From contig NZ_CP016534.2 in assembly GCF_001687565.2 (NCBI RefSeq), forward strand, positions 372,001-436,000: a DNA stretch of 64,000 nucleotides, written 5' to 3'. The notes under the pieces were generated by a model, which had not been told where the DNA came from, ran no database searches, and worked only from the letters and a program-made list of their open reading frames with translations. The translations under genes and the position numbers were made by a program. The stretch is from Planococcus antarcticus DSM 14505. Lineage in GTDB: Bacteria; Bacillota; Bacilli; Bacillales_A; Planococcaceae. Shown here one piece after another: positions 17,418-26,240 of the stretch. The stretch's first letter is position 1; every line of letters begins with the position of its first letter.

Positions 17418-17639
17418 TTATATAATCTGGCGCTCTTTATGGATAACGGGAATCAGTGAAAGCACATTATCTATTTTAAAGGTGCGTTTCTTACGGCGAA
17501 GAAAACAATAGGCCTGGAACGAGTCTCCACTGACCTTCAAAATGTTGATGCGGCGTTTGCTGATGGTTCCATCATTGGCCATGTACACCATGTCAACAAA
17601 CTGCTGGTATTTAAAAGCCTTTAAAATTTGTGCTTTCAT
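17418..17639 (-). CDS. Small WYL-domain-like protein
   Basis: 73 residues, highly basic. The central segment (roughly residues 20-65, DGTISKRRINILKVSGDSFQAY... and RTFKIDNVLSL) looks like a stand-alone WYL module, the SH3-like ligand or nucleic-acid sensing fold usually found C-terminal to a helix-turn-helix, which is absent here. AAAGGAGGG precedes ATG. Its start region faces sbcD with a LexA-like box 20 bp upstream, so it may be SOS-induced. Assignment to WYL rests on pattern only. Confidence 0.6.
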   Translation of the reverse strand: MKAQILKAFKYQQFVDMVYMANDGTISKRRINILKVSGDSFQAYCFLRRKKRTFKIDNVLSLIPVIHKERQII

Positions 17640-17659
17640 GAGTAACCCTCCTTTTAGTG

Positions 17660-17673
17660 AGAACGTTTGTTCT
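17660..17673. promoter_or_regulatory. LexA-like (SOS) box upstream of the WYL gene
   Basis: AGAACGTTTGTTCT has perfect 5-bp inverted arms (AGAAC/GTTCT) around GTTT and fits the Bacillus LexA core GAAC-N4-GTTC exactly. It lies 20 bp before the WYL-like start codon on the minus strand. Confidence 0.7.
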
Positions 17674-17694
17674 TATTATAGGGCATAAGTGAAA

Positions 17695-17742
17695 TTAAAA
17701 CAAGCAGCCAGTATCGTGTATAATGGAACGAACATATATTCT
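17695..17742 (+). promoter_or_regulatory. sbcD promoter with overlapping LexA-like box
   Basis: TATAAT at 17719-17724 has a weak -35 (TTAAAA, 17695-17700, 18 bp spacing). CGAACATATATTCT at 17729-17742 covers the expected transcription start; it matches CGAAC-N4-GTTCG except at the right arm (ATTCT). The position is where LexA repressors block transcription. Confidence 0.65.
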
Positions 17743-17769
17743 TTTGTAAGTGAAGAAAGGAGCAATACA

Positions 17770-18936
17770 ATGAAATTTTTTCATACCGCTGACTGGCATT
17801 TGGGCAAGCTGGTACAGGGAATCTATATGACAGAAGAACAACAATTTGTATTGGAGCAATTCATGGATGCCATAAAAGAGCAACAGCCGGATGCCATCAT
17901 CATTGCGGGAGATCTTTATGACCGAGCAGTTCCGCCAACTGATGCCGTCAATTTACTGGACGAGGTACTAGCAAAAATAGTGCTGGAATTAAAGACGCCG
18001 GTACTGGCAGTAGCAGGCAACCACGACAGTCCTGGAAGGTTGAATTTTGGCAGTCGGCTAATGAAGATGAATGAAATCCATATCGCGGGGCATGTCCATA
18101 AAGATCATCGAGCGGTTGTCTTGAGCGACCAGTTTGGAGAAGTCCATTTTCATTTGATTCCTTACACGGATCCATCGATGGTTCGTTATGAGTTTGAAGA
18201 TGATGCCATCCGTACCCATAATGAAGCTATGAAAGCCATTACGGAAAACATCAAAGCCGCATACGACCCACAAGCTCGTCATGTGTTTGTAGGACACGCT
18301 TTTGTGACACATCATGGCGAACAGGAAGAGAATACCAGTGATTCTGAACGGCCGCTGTCGATTGGCGGGGCAGAGCATGTGGATGCCCATCATTTCGAAG
18401 GATTTCACTACACAGCACTTGGCCACTTGCATAAAGCCCATTACGTGTTAAATGAAACAATCCGTTATTCGGGATCGCCTTTGAAGTATTCAATTTCAGA
18501 AGAGCATCACCAAAAAGGTTTTCATATTGTTGAAATGGATGCACGAGGCGAAGTGTCAGTAGAGAAGCGCTTATTCTCGCCGAGGCGCAACATGCGGACT
18601 GTTGAAGGCACCATTAATGAAATTTTACGTCATGAAATTAGCGATGATTTTGTCTTCGTGACTTTATTGGATGATGCTCCTGTGCTGTTTCCGATGGAAA
18701 AGGTGCGTTCAGTGTACCCGAATGCCATGCACGTGGAACGGAAAAATTTTTCCGGGAGTATGCTGCAAAGTGAAGTGGGATCACGCCGTAAGATGGATTC
18801 ATTGTCCTTGTTCCATACTTTTTACGAAGAAGTGAAAGGCGAAAAAGCGTCAGCTGAAACTGCTGATATCTTCAAAGAAGTGCTTCAGGAATTTCTGCAG
18901 GAAGAGCCTGCCAAAACAGAAGAGGTGAAATCATGA
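17770..18936 (+). CDS. sbcD: Exonuclease SbcCD subunit D
   Basis: 388 residues, the Mre11-type nuclease. Phosphoesterase motifs in order: HTADWHLG (residues 5-12), GDLYDRAVP, GNHDS, GHAFV and GHLHKAH, which bind the two metals. With SbcC it processes DNA ends and hairpins and removes protein-blocked ends. The ATG at 17770 follows AAAGGAGCAATACA; an earlier in-frame start lies upstream of the promoter. It overlaps sbcC by 4 bp (ATGA). LexA-like boxes upstream suggest damage induction. Confidence 0.95.
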   Translation: MKFFHTADWHLGKLVQGIYMTEEQQFVLEQFMDAIKEQQPDAIIIAGDLYDRAVPPTDAVNLLDEVLAKIVLELKTPVLAVAGNHDSPGRLNFGSRLMKMNEIHIAGHVHKDHRAVVLSDQFGEVHFHLIPYTDPSMVRYEFEDDAIRTHNEAMKAITENIKAAYDPQARHVFVGHAFVTHHGEQEENTSDSERPLSIGGAEHVDAHHFEGFHYTALGHLHKAHYVLNETIRYSGSPLKYSISEEHHQKGFHIVEMDARGEVSVEKRLFSPRRNMRTVEGTINEILRHEISDDFVFVTLLDDAPVLFPMEKVRSVYPNAMHVERKNFSGSMLQSEVGSRRKMDSLSLFHTFYEEVKGEKASAETADIFKEVLQEFLQEEPAKTEEVKS

Positions 18937-21900
18937 GGCCTTTAAAGCTGAAAATGACTGCATTCGGCCCTTATAAAAACACCGAAGAAATTAATTTTGC
19001 TGACTTACAAGGAAATCAGTTGTTCGTTATTTCAGGTAGCACCGGTTCGGGGAAGACCACTATTTTTGATGGCATCTGCTTTGCTCTGTATGGCTCAGCT
19101 AGTGGCTCTGACCGCAGTGAATCACGGATATTAAGAAGTGATTTTGCGGATGATGCAACGCATACTTGCGTTGAAATGGAATTCGAAATCCATGGCACAG
19201 TGTACCGGATTTTACGCCAGATGGGACACGTGAAAAAAGGAAATAAAAGTGCCACTGGCGAACGCTACGAGTTTTTTGAACGTATCGGGGAAGGTGAAAA
19301 GCCTTGTGTTGAACGGCAGATGGTTTCGGAAATCAATCGGCGTGCCGAAGAGATTATCGGATTGACACAAAATCAGTTTAGCCAAATCGTCATGCTTCCA
19401 CAAGGTGAATTCCGCAAGCTGCTGACTTCTGAAACAGATAACAAAGAAGAAATTCTTCGTAAAATCTTCAAAACGGAGCCGTATAAACTGATCAGTGAGC
19501 GGCTTAAGCAAAAAAAAGACGAGGCAGCCAAAATCTTTGAGCGTGAACAGCATATCCTGAGTAGTTATATCCAACGGATTACTTCTTCTTTGCCGGAACG
19601 CGATTCGGAAATTTTTGAAGTATTGAGCCGTGAGCATACGAACATCAATCAGGTGCTTGCCGGACTAGAAAAAGAGGCCGACTATTACAAACAAAAGATC
19701 AATAGCGATGAACAAAAATACCAGACTGTCTACACCCTTCATGCTGACAAAATGAGCGCTTACCACGAAGCAAGAAAATGGAATGACCGCTTTGGCGAAT
19801 TGGATACGAAAAAAGCGCAGCTCGAACAGTTGAAACAGCGGCAGGCAGAATATGCAGAAAAAGAAATAGCTTTGCAATCAGCGGAACGCGCCGGCTATAT
19901 TGCTGGTATTGAAAGCTTATTCCATGAATTGAGCACCGATGAAATGAAGAAAAAAGCGGATCTAAAAGCTTCAATCAGCCAGCAAGAGCAGGCAGAGCAA
20001 AACAAGCTTTCTGCTGAACAGGTGTTTATTGCGCAACAGGCGCTTCAAGGCGAACGGGACAAGCTGCGTGAGCAGATCATTTATCTGGAAAAGCTATTGC
20101 CAGCCATTCAAGAGCTGGAGCAGAAAAAAGAAAATCTAGCCAGTCTTGAGAAAGAGGCGCAGCAGTCGGAAATCCATCGGAAGCAAGCTGGAAAAGAGTT
20201 TACTATTCAAAAAGATGAGAAGCAACAGTTTGATGAAAAAATCGCCAAATTGGAAGTTTTTCTGGAATCATCTGATGAAACGCAGCAAGAACTAACGGCT
20301 GTCACAGAGAAAGCTAGACTAGCAGCTGAGTATATTTTGCTGAAACAGCAAAAAAAGCAGCAACAAGCTATTCAAGAAGCAAAAAAGATAACTTTTGAAC
20401 AAGTAGAACTTTCTTATCGCCAACTGGAAGCTCAGTGGTTTGCCGATCAAGCGCATATTCTAGCCACTCAATTGCATGATGGGGAAGCCTGCCCAGTCTG
20501 TGGAAGCGTGGAACATCCTGGCATAGACCTGAAAATAGAAGAACAAACTGTATCAAAAGAGCAAGTGGAAGCAGCAAAATCCGATTTTGACTTAGTGGAC
20601 GGAGAATACCGCAATGGATCAGCTAAACTATTCACTTTGCAGGAGCAACTGAGAAATAAACAGGAAGAACTAACAAACCTGAAATTGGATGCGGAGCAGG
20701 CAGAAGAGCAGTCGCGTCAGCTGGAACAAACAAAGCTTCAGTTAACAGAGCAAATAAAAGAGCAGCAGGCAGCTAAGTTGGATTTGCGGAAATGGAAAGA
20801 ACAATTAGCTATTTGTTCCAGTAAGATTGAGGAATTAGAGCAAAAAAATCGTGGGATGGCGGAAGATGTGCAGAAAAAGCAGTCTTCTTATCATACCGCC
20901 AAAGCAGTTTTTGAAAACGAACTGGCTGCGGTTCCAGAAAATTTACGAAAGCTTTCTGTCTTGAAACAGCAGTTGCAGCAATCGGCTTCGCGCAAGCAGC
21001 AGTTGGAACAAAGCTGGACTAGCGCTCAAGAAAAGTTTCAAAAATCGAAAGAGCAACTGGCGAGTGCCGCGGTTTCCATCGGATATTCCAAAGATATAGC
21101 AGAAGAAATAACAAAAAAAAGAACAAGAGCTCAGCAGCAATTTGCGGAAGCCCTGGTAAAATCGTCATTTGATTCTGAAGCAGCTTATCAGCAGGCAAAA
21201 ATGACAGAAGCCGCGCTCACAGCTTTGAAAAAAGATGTCTTGGAGTATAACCAAACCCGCCATACTTTGCTGCAGCAGGTCAACGAGCTGGAAGAATTGC
21301 TGGCAGCTCAAAGCCGCAAGGACCTGAACCAGGCTGAAACAGAACTGGCAGAACTAAAAGGTACTTACGAGCAGGCACTTGTTGAACGCAATCGCTCACA
21401 GGATTTCGAAAAGGCTGGATTGAGCTTGATTGCCAATATTCATGAGGTAATTGGAAAAGCACTTGAAGCTGAGCAAACACTAAACCGGATTGCAGATCTT
21501 CATGACATGATCCGTGGACAGAACGGTTTGAAGATTTCTTTTGAACGCTATCTGCAAATCGAATATTTGGAACAGATTATCCTATCAGCCAACGAACGGC
21601 TGAAAAATTTATCCAATGGTCAATTTCACTTGATCCGTAGTGACCGTCAGGAAGCGCGGGGCAAACAAAGCGGGCTTGGCTTGGACGTCTATGACGCGTA
21701 TACGGGGCAGACACGTGATGTAAAGACCATGTCAGGTGGGGAGAAGTTCAACGCATCGCTGTGTTTAGCATTGGGAATGGCGGACGTTATTCAAAGCTTC
21801 CAAGGAAATGTCTCCATTGATACAATGTTCATCGACGAAGGGTTCGGTTCGCTTGACGAAGAATCGCTCAATAAATCGATTGAAACGCTGATTGACCTGC

Positions 21901-22025
21901 AAAAATCAGGACGAATGATTGGGGTCATTTCACACGTTCAGGAATTGAAAGCCGCAATTCCAGCTATCTTGGAAGTCGAAAAATCAAAAGAGGGCTACAG
22001 CCGTACGAAGTTTCTCATCAAATAA
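18933..22025 (+). CDS. sbcC: Exonuclease SbcCD subunit C (Rad50-like ATPase)
   Basis: 1030 residues. Walker A GSTGSGKTT lies near residue 34-42. Long coiled coils (about 180-500 and 530-830) flank the zinc hook CPVC at about 519-522. The C-terminal part has the ABC signature MSGGEKFNASL near 932 and Walker B FIDEGFGSLDE near 970. It forms the ATP-driven SbcCD complex with the upstream nuclease. Length is normal for SbcC and all motifs are intact. Confidence 0.95.
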   Translation: MRPLKLKMTAFGPYKNTEEINFADLQGNQLFVISGSTGSGKTTIFDGICFALYGSASGSDRSESRILRSDFADDATHTCVEMEFEIHGTVYRILRQMGHVKKGNKSATGERYEFFERIGEGEKPCVERQMVSEINRRAEEIIGLTQNQFSQIVMLPQGEFRKLLTSETDNKEEILRKIFKTEPYKLISERLKQKKDEAAKIFEREQHILSSYIQRITSSLPERDSEIFEVLSREHTNINQVLAGLEKEADYYKQKINSDEQKYQTVYTLHADKMSAYHEARKWNDRFGELDTKKAQLEQLKQRQAEYAEKEIALQSAERAGYIAGIESLFHELSTDEMKKKADLKASISQQEQAEQNKLSAEQVFIAQQALQGERDKLREQIIYLEKLLPAIQELEQKKENLASLEKEAQQSEIHRKQAGKEFTIQKDEKQQFDEKIAKLEVFLESSDETQQELTAVTEKARLAAEYILLKQQKKQQQAIQEAKKITFEQVELSYRQLEAQWFADQAHILATQLHDGEACPVCGSVEHPGIDLKIEEQTVSKEQVEAAKSDFDLVDGEYRNGSAKLFTLQEQLRNKQEELTNLKLDAEQAEEQSRQLEQTKLQLTEQIKEQQAAKLDLRKWKEQLAICSSKIEELEQKNRGMAEDVQKKQSSYHTAKAVFENELAAVPENLRKLSVLKQQLQQSASRKQQLEQSWTSAQEKFQKSKEQLASAAVSIGYSKDIAEEITKKRTRAQQQFAEALVKSSFDSEAAYQQAKMTEAALTALKKDVLEYNQTRHTLLQQVNELEELLAAQSRKDLNQAETELAELKGTYEQALVERNRSQDFEKAGLSLIANIHEVIGKALEAEQTLNRIADLHDMIRGQNGLKISFERYLQIEYLEQIILSANERLKNLSNGQFHLIRSDRQEARGKQSGLGLDVYDAYTGQTRDVKTMSGGEKFNASLCLALGMADVIQSFQGNVSIDTMFIDEGFGSLDEESLNKSIETLIDLQKSGRMIGVISHVQELKAAIPAILEVEKSKEGYSRTKFLIK

Positions 22026-22155
22026 AGACTACTATTGCTGATTCTGACGTTTGAAGTCTTTCTGAAAAGTGAATGGTAATGGTAATGGTTGATTGCATAA
22101 AAGATAATGGTTGATTTACTTGGAAACCAAAGAAAAAACCAAAGGAGTCTAGAAC

Positions 22156-22368
22156 ATGAAGAACTTTAGTTTTAAAGCGCGAATTCTTTACTTCGGTGCA
22201 ATTGCTCTAATAAGCCTTGCTTTCTTTGCTTTGCAGTTGACTGCTGTAGTGGAAGGAAGCGATGGAATAGGTTCTATGATTCTTGTGATCCTATGGGCAT
22301 TGATGGCATTGTTCGGCCTGTCCGGCGTTGTTTTTGCCTTGAAAAATCGAAACCGTCAGAAAAACTGA
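22156..22368 (+). CDS. Small two-helix membrane protein, unknown function
   Basis: 70 residues with two hydrophobic segments (about 10-32 and 38-62) and a basic C-terminus. AAAGGAG lies 11 bp before the ATG. I recognise no family. Its stop codon lies inside the loop of the following terminator, so the last codons form the left arm of the hairpin. Confidence 0.65.
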   Translation: MKNFSFKARILYFGAIALISLAFFALQLTAVVEGSDGIGSMILVILWALMALFGLSGVVFALKNRNRQKN

Positions 22369-22380
22369 CGGTTTTTTATT
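22351..22380 (+). terminator. Terminator overlapping the coding end
   Basis: AACCGTCAG / CTGACGGTT hairpin with a TTTTTTATTT tail; the TGA of the preceding small gene is at 22366-22368 within it. Confidence 0.85.
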
Positions 22381-22478
22381 TATACAGAGAGCACAATGGT
22401 ACAGAAATTTCGGAAAAAATAGAGCCAACATCATATATGGTAAAGTTAGAGAATACGAAGAAAAGCGGGGGTTACATA

Positions 22479-23747
22479 ATGGGAAAAGCGTTAACACCAC
22501 AAGAAGTTATAGATTTAATCGATCCCAAAGCGGATCTGATCATCCCGATTGCTAATGGGGAACCAATCCGGTTACTGGATATATTGGAAGAAAATGCACA
22601 ACAATTGGATGGAGTAAAAGTCCATCAAATGCTCGCTTTGCGCTCACGGTCGTACATTCAAGGCGAAATAGAGCAATTGCGGCATGTTTCGTATTTCCTG
22701 AGTGGGGCTACTCGAAAAGTTTACCAGCAAGCAAAGATGGAGCTGGTCCCAAACAATTTTCATGAAATGCCGCGTATGCTTCAAAATGTCACCAAAATGT
22801 CGATGATTTTGACGGTAGCTTCGCCGATGGATGAACACGGTTATTTCACTTTGGGAACACAAGCCGATTACATTGCTGATTTTATTGGGAAAGTGCCATT
22901 TATTCTAGAAGTGAATGACCAAATGCCACGAACATATGGTCGCAATCAAATACATGTCAGCCAAATTTCGGGATATGTGGAGCATCACACAGCCCTTTCA
23001 GAAGAGAAGATTCTGGAAGTCAGCGATAAGGATCTGTTGATCGCCTCTTCAATCATTCAAGATATTCAAGACGGTGATACACTGCAAATCGGAATCGGTT
23101 CCGTTCCGAATGCAGTCATCAGTATGTTGAAGGACCACAGGCACTTAGGAATCCACACGGAAATGTTGCCGGACGGCGTCGCAAATCTGGTAGCTGCGGG
23201 TGCGGTGGATGGAACACGGAAGTTTACGAATCCAGGAAAAATCGTTGCCACTTTCGCTTTTGGTTCCAAAAACCTGTATGATTTCATCGATAACAACCCA
23301 GCAGTTGAATTTTTGCCGGTAAGTGTCGTCAACGATCCAAGAGAAATTGCCAAAGAAAAGAATATTGTGTCTATCAATTCGACAACAGAAGTGGATTTGT
23401 TCGGCCAATGTGCATCTGAAACGGTTGGCGGAAAGTATTATTCGTCAAGTGGCGGACAGGTTGATTTTGCCCGGGGTGTTCGGTTTGCGGAGAATGGAAA
23501 AGGTTATATTTGCATGCCATCAACTGCCAAAGATGACACCTTATCACGGATTAAATTATCGCTTGCTCCAGGCTCAGTGGTGACCACCGGAAAAAATGAC
23601 GTGGACAATATTGTTACTGAATATGGAGTAGCCCATTTGCATGGGGTTTCTATCTCAGAACGTGCCAAGCGCTTGGTAGCCATCGCACATCCAAAGTTCC
23701 GTGAAGAATTATTGTTTGATGCAAAAAAACAGGGATTTCTGATTTAG
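22479..23747 (+). CDS. Acetyl-CoA hydrolase / acyl-CoA:carboxylate CoA-transferase
   Basis: 422 residues. The family's catalytic glutamate is in STTEVDLFGQ at about residue 304, followed by GGQVDFARGV and, near the end, VTEYGVAHLHG. This is the AbfT/Cat1-type group that moves CoA between acetate (or propionate, butyrate, 4-hydroxybutyrate) and an acyl-CoA, or hydrolyses it. The ATG at 22479 follows GCGGGGG; upstream in-frame ATGs have no such site. It may feed or drain acetyl-CoA in relation to the fatty-acid genes, but is not adjacent to them. Confidence 0.85.
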   Translation: MGKALTPQEVIDLIDPKADLIIPIANGEPIRLLDILEENAQQLDGVKVHQMLALRSRSYIQGEIEQLRHVSYFLSGATRKVYQQAKMELVPNNFHEMPRMLQNVTKMSMILTVASPMDEHGYFTLGTQADYIADFIGKVPFILEVNDQMPRTYGRNQIHVSQISGYVEHHTALSEEKILEVSDKDLLIASSIIQDIQDGDTLQIGIGSVPNAVISMLKDHRHLGIHTEMLPDGVANLVAAGAVDGTRKFTNPGKIVATFAFGSKNLYDFIDNNPAVEFLPVSVVNDPREIAKEKNIVSINSTTEVDLFGQCASETVGGKYYSSSGGQVDFARGVRFAENGKGYICMPSTAKDDTLSRIKLSLAPGSVVTTGKNDVDNIVTEYGVAHLHGVSISERAKRLVAIAHPKFREELLFDAKKQGFLI

Positions 23748-23762
23748 TAAAAGAAGAAAAGA

Positions 23763-24042
23763 GACTGTCCCACAAGTTTCGAAAAGTAAAATTGGAGGAG
23801 AAAAAAATCAAGCCTTTTTCTCTTCCAATTTTTTGTCTGCATTTTGAGAACGGGCTGACTGGAATAGAGGTGGCAAAGTGCAAAGATGTGCTCCTGTATC
23901 GCTCTGCTAGCCCTTTCGAAAAGATATTGTCCAAACTCTCTTCGTACAATGTCTTTTCGCCGAAATGACAATTAGCCGATCTTTCCGAGAACGATAAAAG
24001 GACTGCCACCAAAAGTCATTTTTCGTGATCTTTTGGGACAGC
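23763..24042. mobile_element. MITE-like element or IS remnant with GGCTGTCCCA-type terminal repeats
   Basis: A 280-bp non-coding segment is bounded by 14-bp inverted repeats: GACTGTCCCACAAG at the left and, on the other strand at the right end, GGCTGTCCCAAAAG (12 of 14 match). Ends of this type are known from IS1182-family elements. No transposase frame is inside. Near its left end a long hairpin (23788-23834, arms of 17 bp with one mismatch, followed by T6) could terminate the CoA-transferase transcript. No convincing target duplication is visible. Confidence 0.6.
23788..23834 (+). terminator. Hairpin with T run after the CoA-transferase gene
   Basis: Arms AAATTGGAGGAGAAAAA and TTTTTCTCTTCCAATTT pair in 16 of 17 positions and are followed by TTTT. 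It lies inside the MITE-like segment. Confidence 0.6.
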
Positions 24043-24074
24043 CCTATTTTTCTTTGAGAGTCAAAATACTTTCC

Positions 24075-24103
24075 TTTACAAAGAAATTTAAGGAGCATAT
24101 AAT
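24075..24103 (+). promoter_or_regulatory. SigA promoter of the interrupted marR gene
   Basis: TTTACA (24075-24080) and TATAAT (24098-24103) with 17 bp between them, 34 bp before the marR start. A short inverted repeat TTAC-CTGA-GTAA follows the -10 and could be part of an operator. Confidence 0.75.
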
Positions 24104-24136
24104 TACCTGAGTAAATAATTTATGAGGGTGAAGATA

Positions 24137-24209
24137 ATGAAAAACTTGCTATTTCACGAAATTCATCAAAAATCTCGGTTATCAATCAAAGAAGTGAACG
24201 AAACCTTAA
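24137..24209 (+). pseudogene. marR gene, 5' fragment upstream of the IS
   Basis: ATG at 24137, preceded by GAGGGTGA, opens a frame of 24 codons (starting MKNLLFHEIHQKSRLSI) that is cut at the CTTAA target site. Joining it across the IS, counting CTTAA once, continues in frame into the MarR sequence at 25879 and restores a protein of about 144 residues. The lost part is the N-terminal dimerisation helix. Confidence 0.85.
24205..24209. repeat. Left target-site duplication (CTTAA)
   Basis: CTTAA directly precedes the left terminal repeat of the IS and recurs directly after the right terminal repeat at 25874-25878. Confidence 0.9.
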
Positions 24210-24235
24210 CCTGAATTATTCACCGATTTATTGAT

Positions 24236-24277
24236 AAAGGCCCCAAAACCCGAGTTCATCGGCTTTTGGGGCCTTTG
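24236..24277. terminator. Hairpin near the left end of the IS
   Basis: AAAGGCCCCAAAACCCG pairs with CGGCTTTTGGGGCCTTT (one mismatch) just inside the left end. Such hairpins shield a transposase gene from outside transcription and may stop transcripts coming from the marR promoter. Confidence 0.65.
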
Positions 24278-24361
24278 CTTATGCATGAAAAAAATGAAAA
24301 AAGAATCCGTTTCTGCTAAGGTTAAATCACCACAAAATAACCAACAGAAAGGATTCTTCTT

Positions 24362-25678
24362 ATGGCTACATTACCGCAAATATCCCTTGATTTCAATCGT
24401 CAGATCAAATTATCAAATGATGGAGGTTCACTTTCCTCAGATACCGGCGCGTTCCTGTTCAAGGAATTCGACGTAAAGCTTGGCTTTTCGCAAACCGTGG
24501 CGAAGCATCTTCATTTGAAAGATACTCGTTCTCATTGGATCCATTCGAACGAAAAATTATTCGGCCAGAAAATCTACCAGATAATAGCGGGTTATGCGGA
24601 AGATGATGCTGCGGACCACCTGACGGACGATCCGATTTTCACTCAAGTTCTCGGACAAGGAGCGTTAGCTTCCCAACCCAGTCTATCTCGTTTTTGGCCA
24701 CGTTTTAATCCGGAAGCGATGATTCAATTACAACAAGCCAACCAGGAACTGCTCGATAAAGTGCATCGGCACCGGAAAGCTGAAGCGATCATCTTCGATC
24801 TGGACTCGACACATGCCGATACCTACGGCAACCAGTGCGATGCGGCGTACAATGCCCATTACGGGACGGTCGGTTTCCATCCGTTGGTCGCTTTTGACGG
24901 GATCACCGGTGATTTCTTGAAAGCCCAGCTGCGCCCCGGCAATGTCTACACATCCAACGGAGTCGTGGATTTCATCCGGCCGCTGATTGAACATTATAAT
25001 GAACAGTTTCCTGAGACGACGCCGTTCATCCGCGGGGACAGTGGGTTTGCCGTTCCGGCTTTGTATGAACTATGTGAAAAGGAATCGGTCTATTACGTCA
25101 TCCGGCTCAAATCCAATGCCATCCTGCAATGTCTTGCGGAGGAATACCATCCATCTTCGACACCATCTGACAGCACAAAGACCGAATATCATGTTTCAGA
25201 AACAACCTATCAGGCGAAAAAATGGGATAAGCCCCGGAAAGTCGTCATCCAGTCCGCACGGCCTGCGGGTGAATTGTTCTTTACCCATACATTTTTTGTG
25301 ACGAATTTCACGGACGTGTTCTCCCCGGAAGCCATTGTCCGCACCTATCAAAAAAGAGGAACCATGGAAAATTACATCAAAGAAGCTAAAAATGGGTTTG
25401 GATTTGATCGAATGAACAGCCATTCCTACCAAGTGAACGAAGCGAAAATGATGCTAAGCCTGTTGGCTTATAATTTAGTGAATTGGCTGCGCACATTAAC
25501 GTTTCCGGAAGGGCAAAAGAAGATGCAGATCCAGACCATCCGGACACGACTGGTAAAAGTGGCCAGTAAGCTGGTGAAGTCAGGACGGTCTCTTTACTTC
25601 AAATTGTCTTCCAGTTTTGTCTACCAAGACTTCTTTTGGAAAATCCTCGCCCGGATTCAACAGCTGAAAATCGAATAG
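24362..25678 (+). CDS. IS1380-family DDE transposase
   Basis: 438 residues. The N-terminal SNDGGSLSSDTGAFLFKEF, the DLDSTHADTYGNQ motif (about residues 145-157, first catalytic Asp), IRGDSGFAVP (second Asp, about 222-231) and a C-terminal YQKRGTMENYIKEAKNGFG (catalytic Glu region) are those of IS1380 transposases. No frameshift or stop is seen, so the enzyme is probably functional. It starts at an ATG after AGAAAGGATTC. Confidence 0.93.
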   Translation: MATLPQISLDFNRQIKLSNDGGSLSSDTGAFLFKEFDVKLGFSQTVAKHLHLKDTRSHWIHSNEKLFGQKIYQIIAGYAEDDAADHLTDDPIFTQVLGQGALASQPSLSRFWPRFNPEAMIQLQQANQELLDKVHRHRKAEAIIFDLDSTHADTYGNQCDAAYNAHYGTVGFHPLVAFDGITGDFLKAQLRPGNVYTSNGVVDFIRPLIEHYNEQFPETTPFIRGDSGFAVPALYELCEKESVYYVIRLKSNAILQCLAEEYHPSSTPSDSTKTEYHVSETTYQAKKWDKPRKVVIQSARPAGELFFTHTFFVTNFTDVFSPEAIVRTYQKRGTMENYIKEAKNGFGFDRMNSHSYQVNEAKMMLSLLAYNLVNWLRTLTFPEGQKKMQIQTIRTRLVKVASKLVKSGRSLYFKLSSSFVYQDFFWKILARIQQLKIE

Positions 25679-25859
25679 CTTCTCATTACTCCTTTTTTGA
25701 AATTTGGATCTCTGCCAAGGGAGTCGTCTGCCCAAAAACGCTCTTTTTAAATGAGTCGATGCAGAATTTCACGTAGATGAAATGAAAAAGAGGAAATATG
25801 CCTTAAAAAATTTCGACAATCAGTGAATTTCAGCTAAATTCCCGGATGAGCGACCAAGC

Positions 25860-26240
25860 GTGAATAATTCAGGCTTAAAGGAATTTAAACTGTACAGTTC
25901 TCAGTGGTCTATTCTGTTTTGCCTGAAGCAATTCGGTTCGATGACACAGAAAGAGATTTGGCAGTATTTGAATGTCGAAGCACCAACTGTAACGAGGACA
26001 ATTGTCCGTTTAGAGGAAAGTGGATGGATATTACGCCGAGAAGGAAAAGATAAACGTGAGCGAATTGTTCAACTTTCTCTTTTTGCTGAACAAAAGATAC
26101 CGGAAATTGAAAATCGAATTCTTCAAACAGAAGAGAGACTGGTTTCACACCTTTCGGATAAAGAACAAAATCAGCTGCTTGCTTTGCTGAAAAAAATAGG
26201 AAGAATGAGTTCTGAAGAAAAGGATATAGGGAATGGCTGA
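25860..26240 (+). pseudogene. MarR-family regulator, 3' fragment after the IS
   Basis: 126 codons, the first six (GTG AAT AAT TCA GGC TTA) supplied by the right end of the IS and the target site. From residue 7 on it is a MarR winged helix: WSILFCLKQFGSMTQKEIWQYL, then VEAPTVTRTIVRLEESGWILRREGKDKRERIVQL. The part missing is the N-terminal helix needed for dimer formation. A translated fragment from the IS-borne GTG is possible but no ribosome site is evident. The stop overlaps the start of the MFS gene. Confidence 0.85.
25874..25878. repeat. Right target-site duplication (CTTAA)
   Basis: Second copy of the 5-bp direct repeat produced by IS insertion into the marR coding sequence. Confidence 0.9.

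Larger units (their letters stand above)
24210..25873 (+). mobile_element. IS1380-family insertion sequence, complete
   Basis: 1664 bp. The ends are perfect inverted repeats: CCTGAATTATTCAC at 24210-24223 and its complement at 25860-25873. A 5-bp duplication (CTTAA) flanks both ends. It carries one intact transposase gene in the plus direction. The intact ends and direct repeats point to a recent insertion. Confidence 0.93.

Noticed and set aside
22479..23747. Start at 22293 for the CoA-transferase
   Set aside because: The added 62 residues are unlike the family, overlap the preceding gene and its terminator, and lack a ribosome site.
24001..24098. Small frames inside the MITE-like segment
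   Set aside because: They lack ribosome sites and family resemblance and occur on both strands of a non-coding element.
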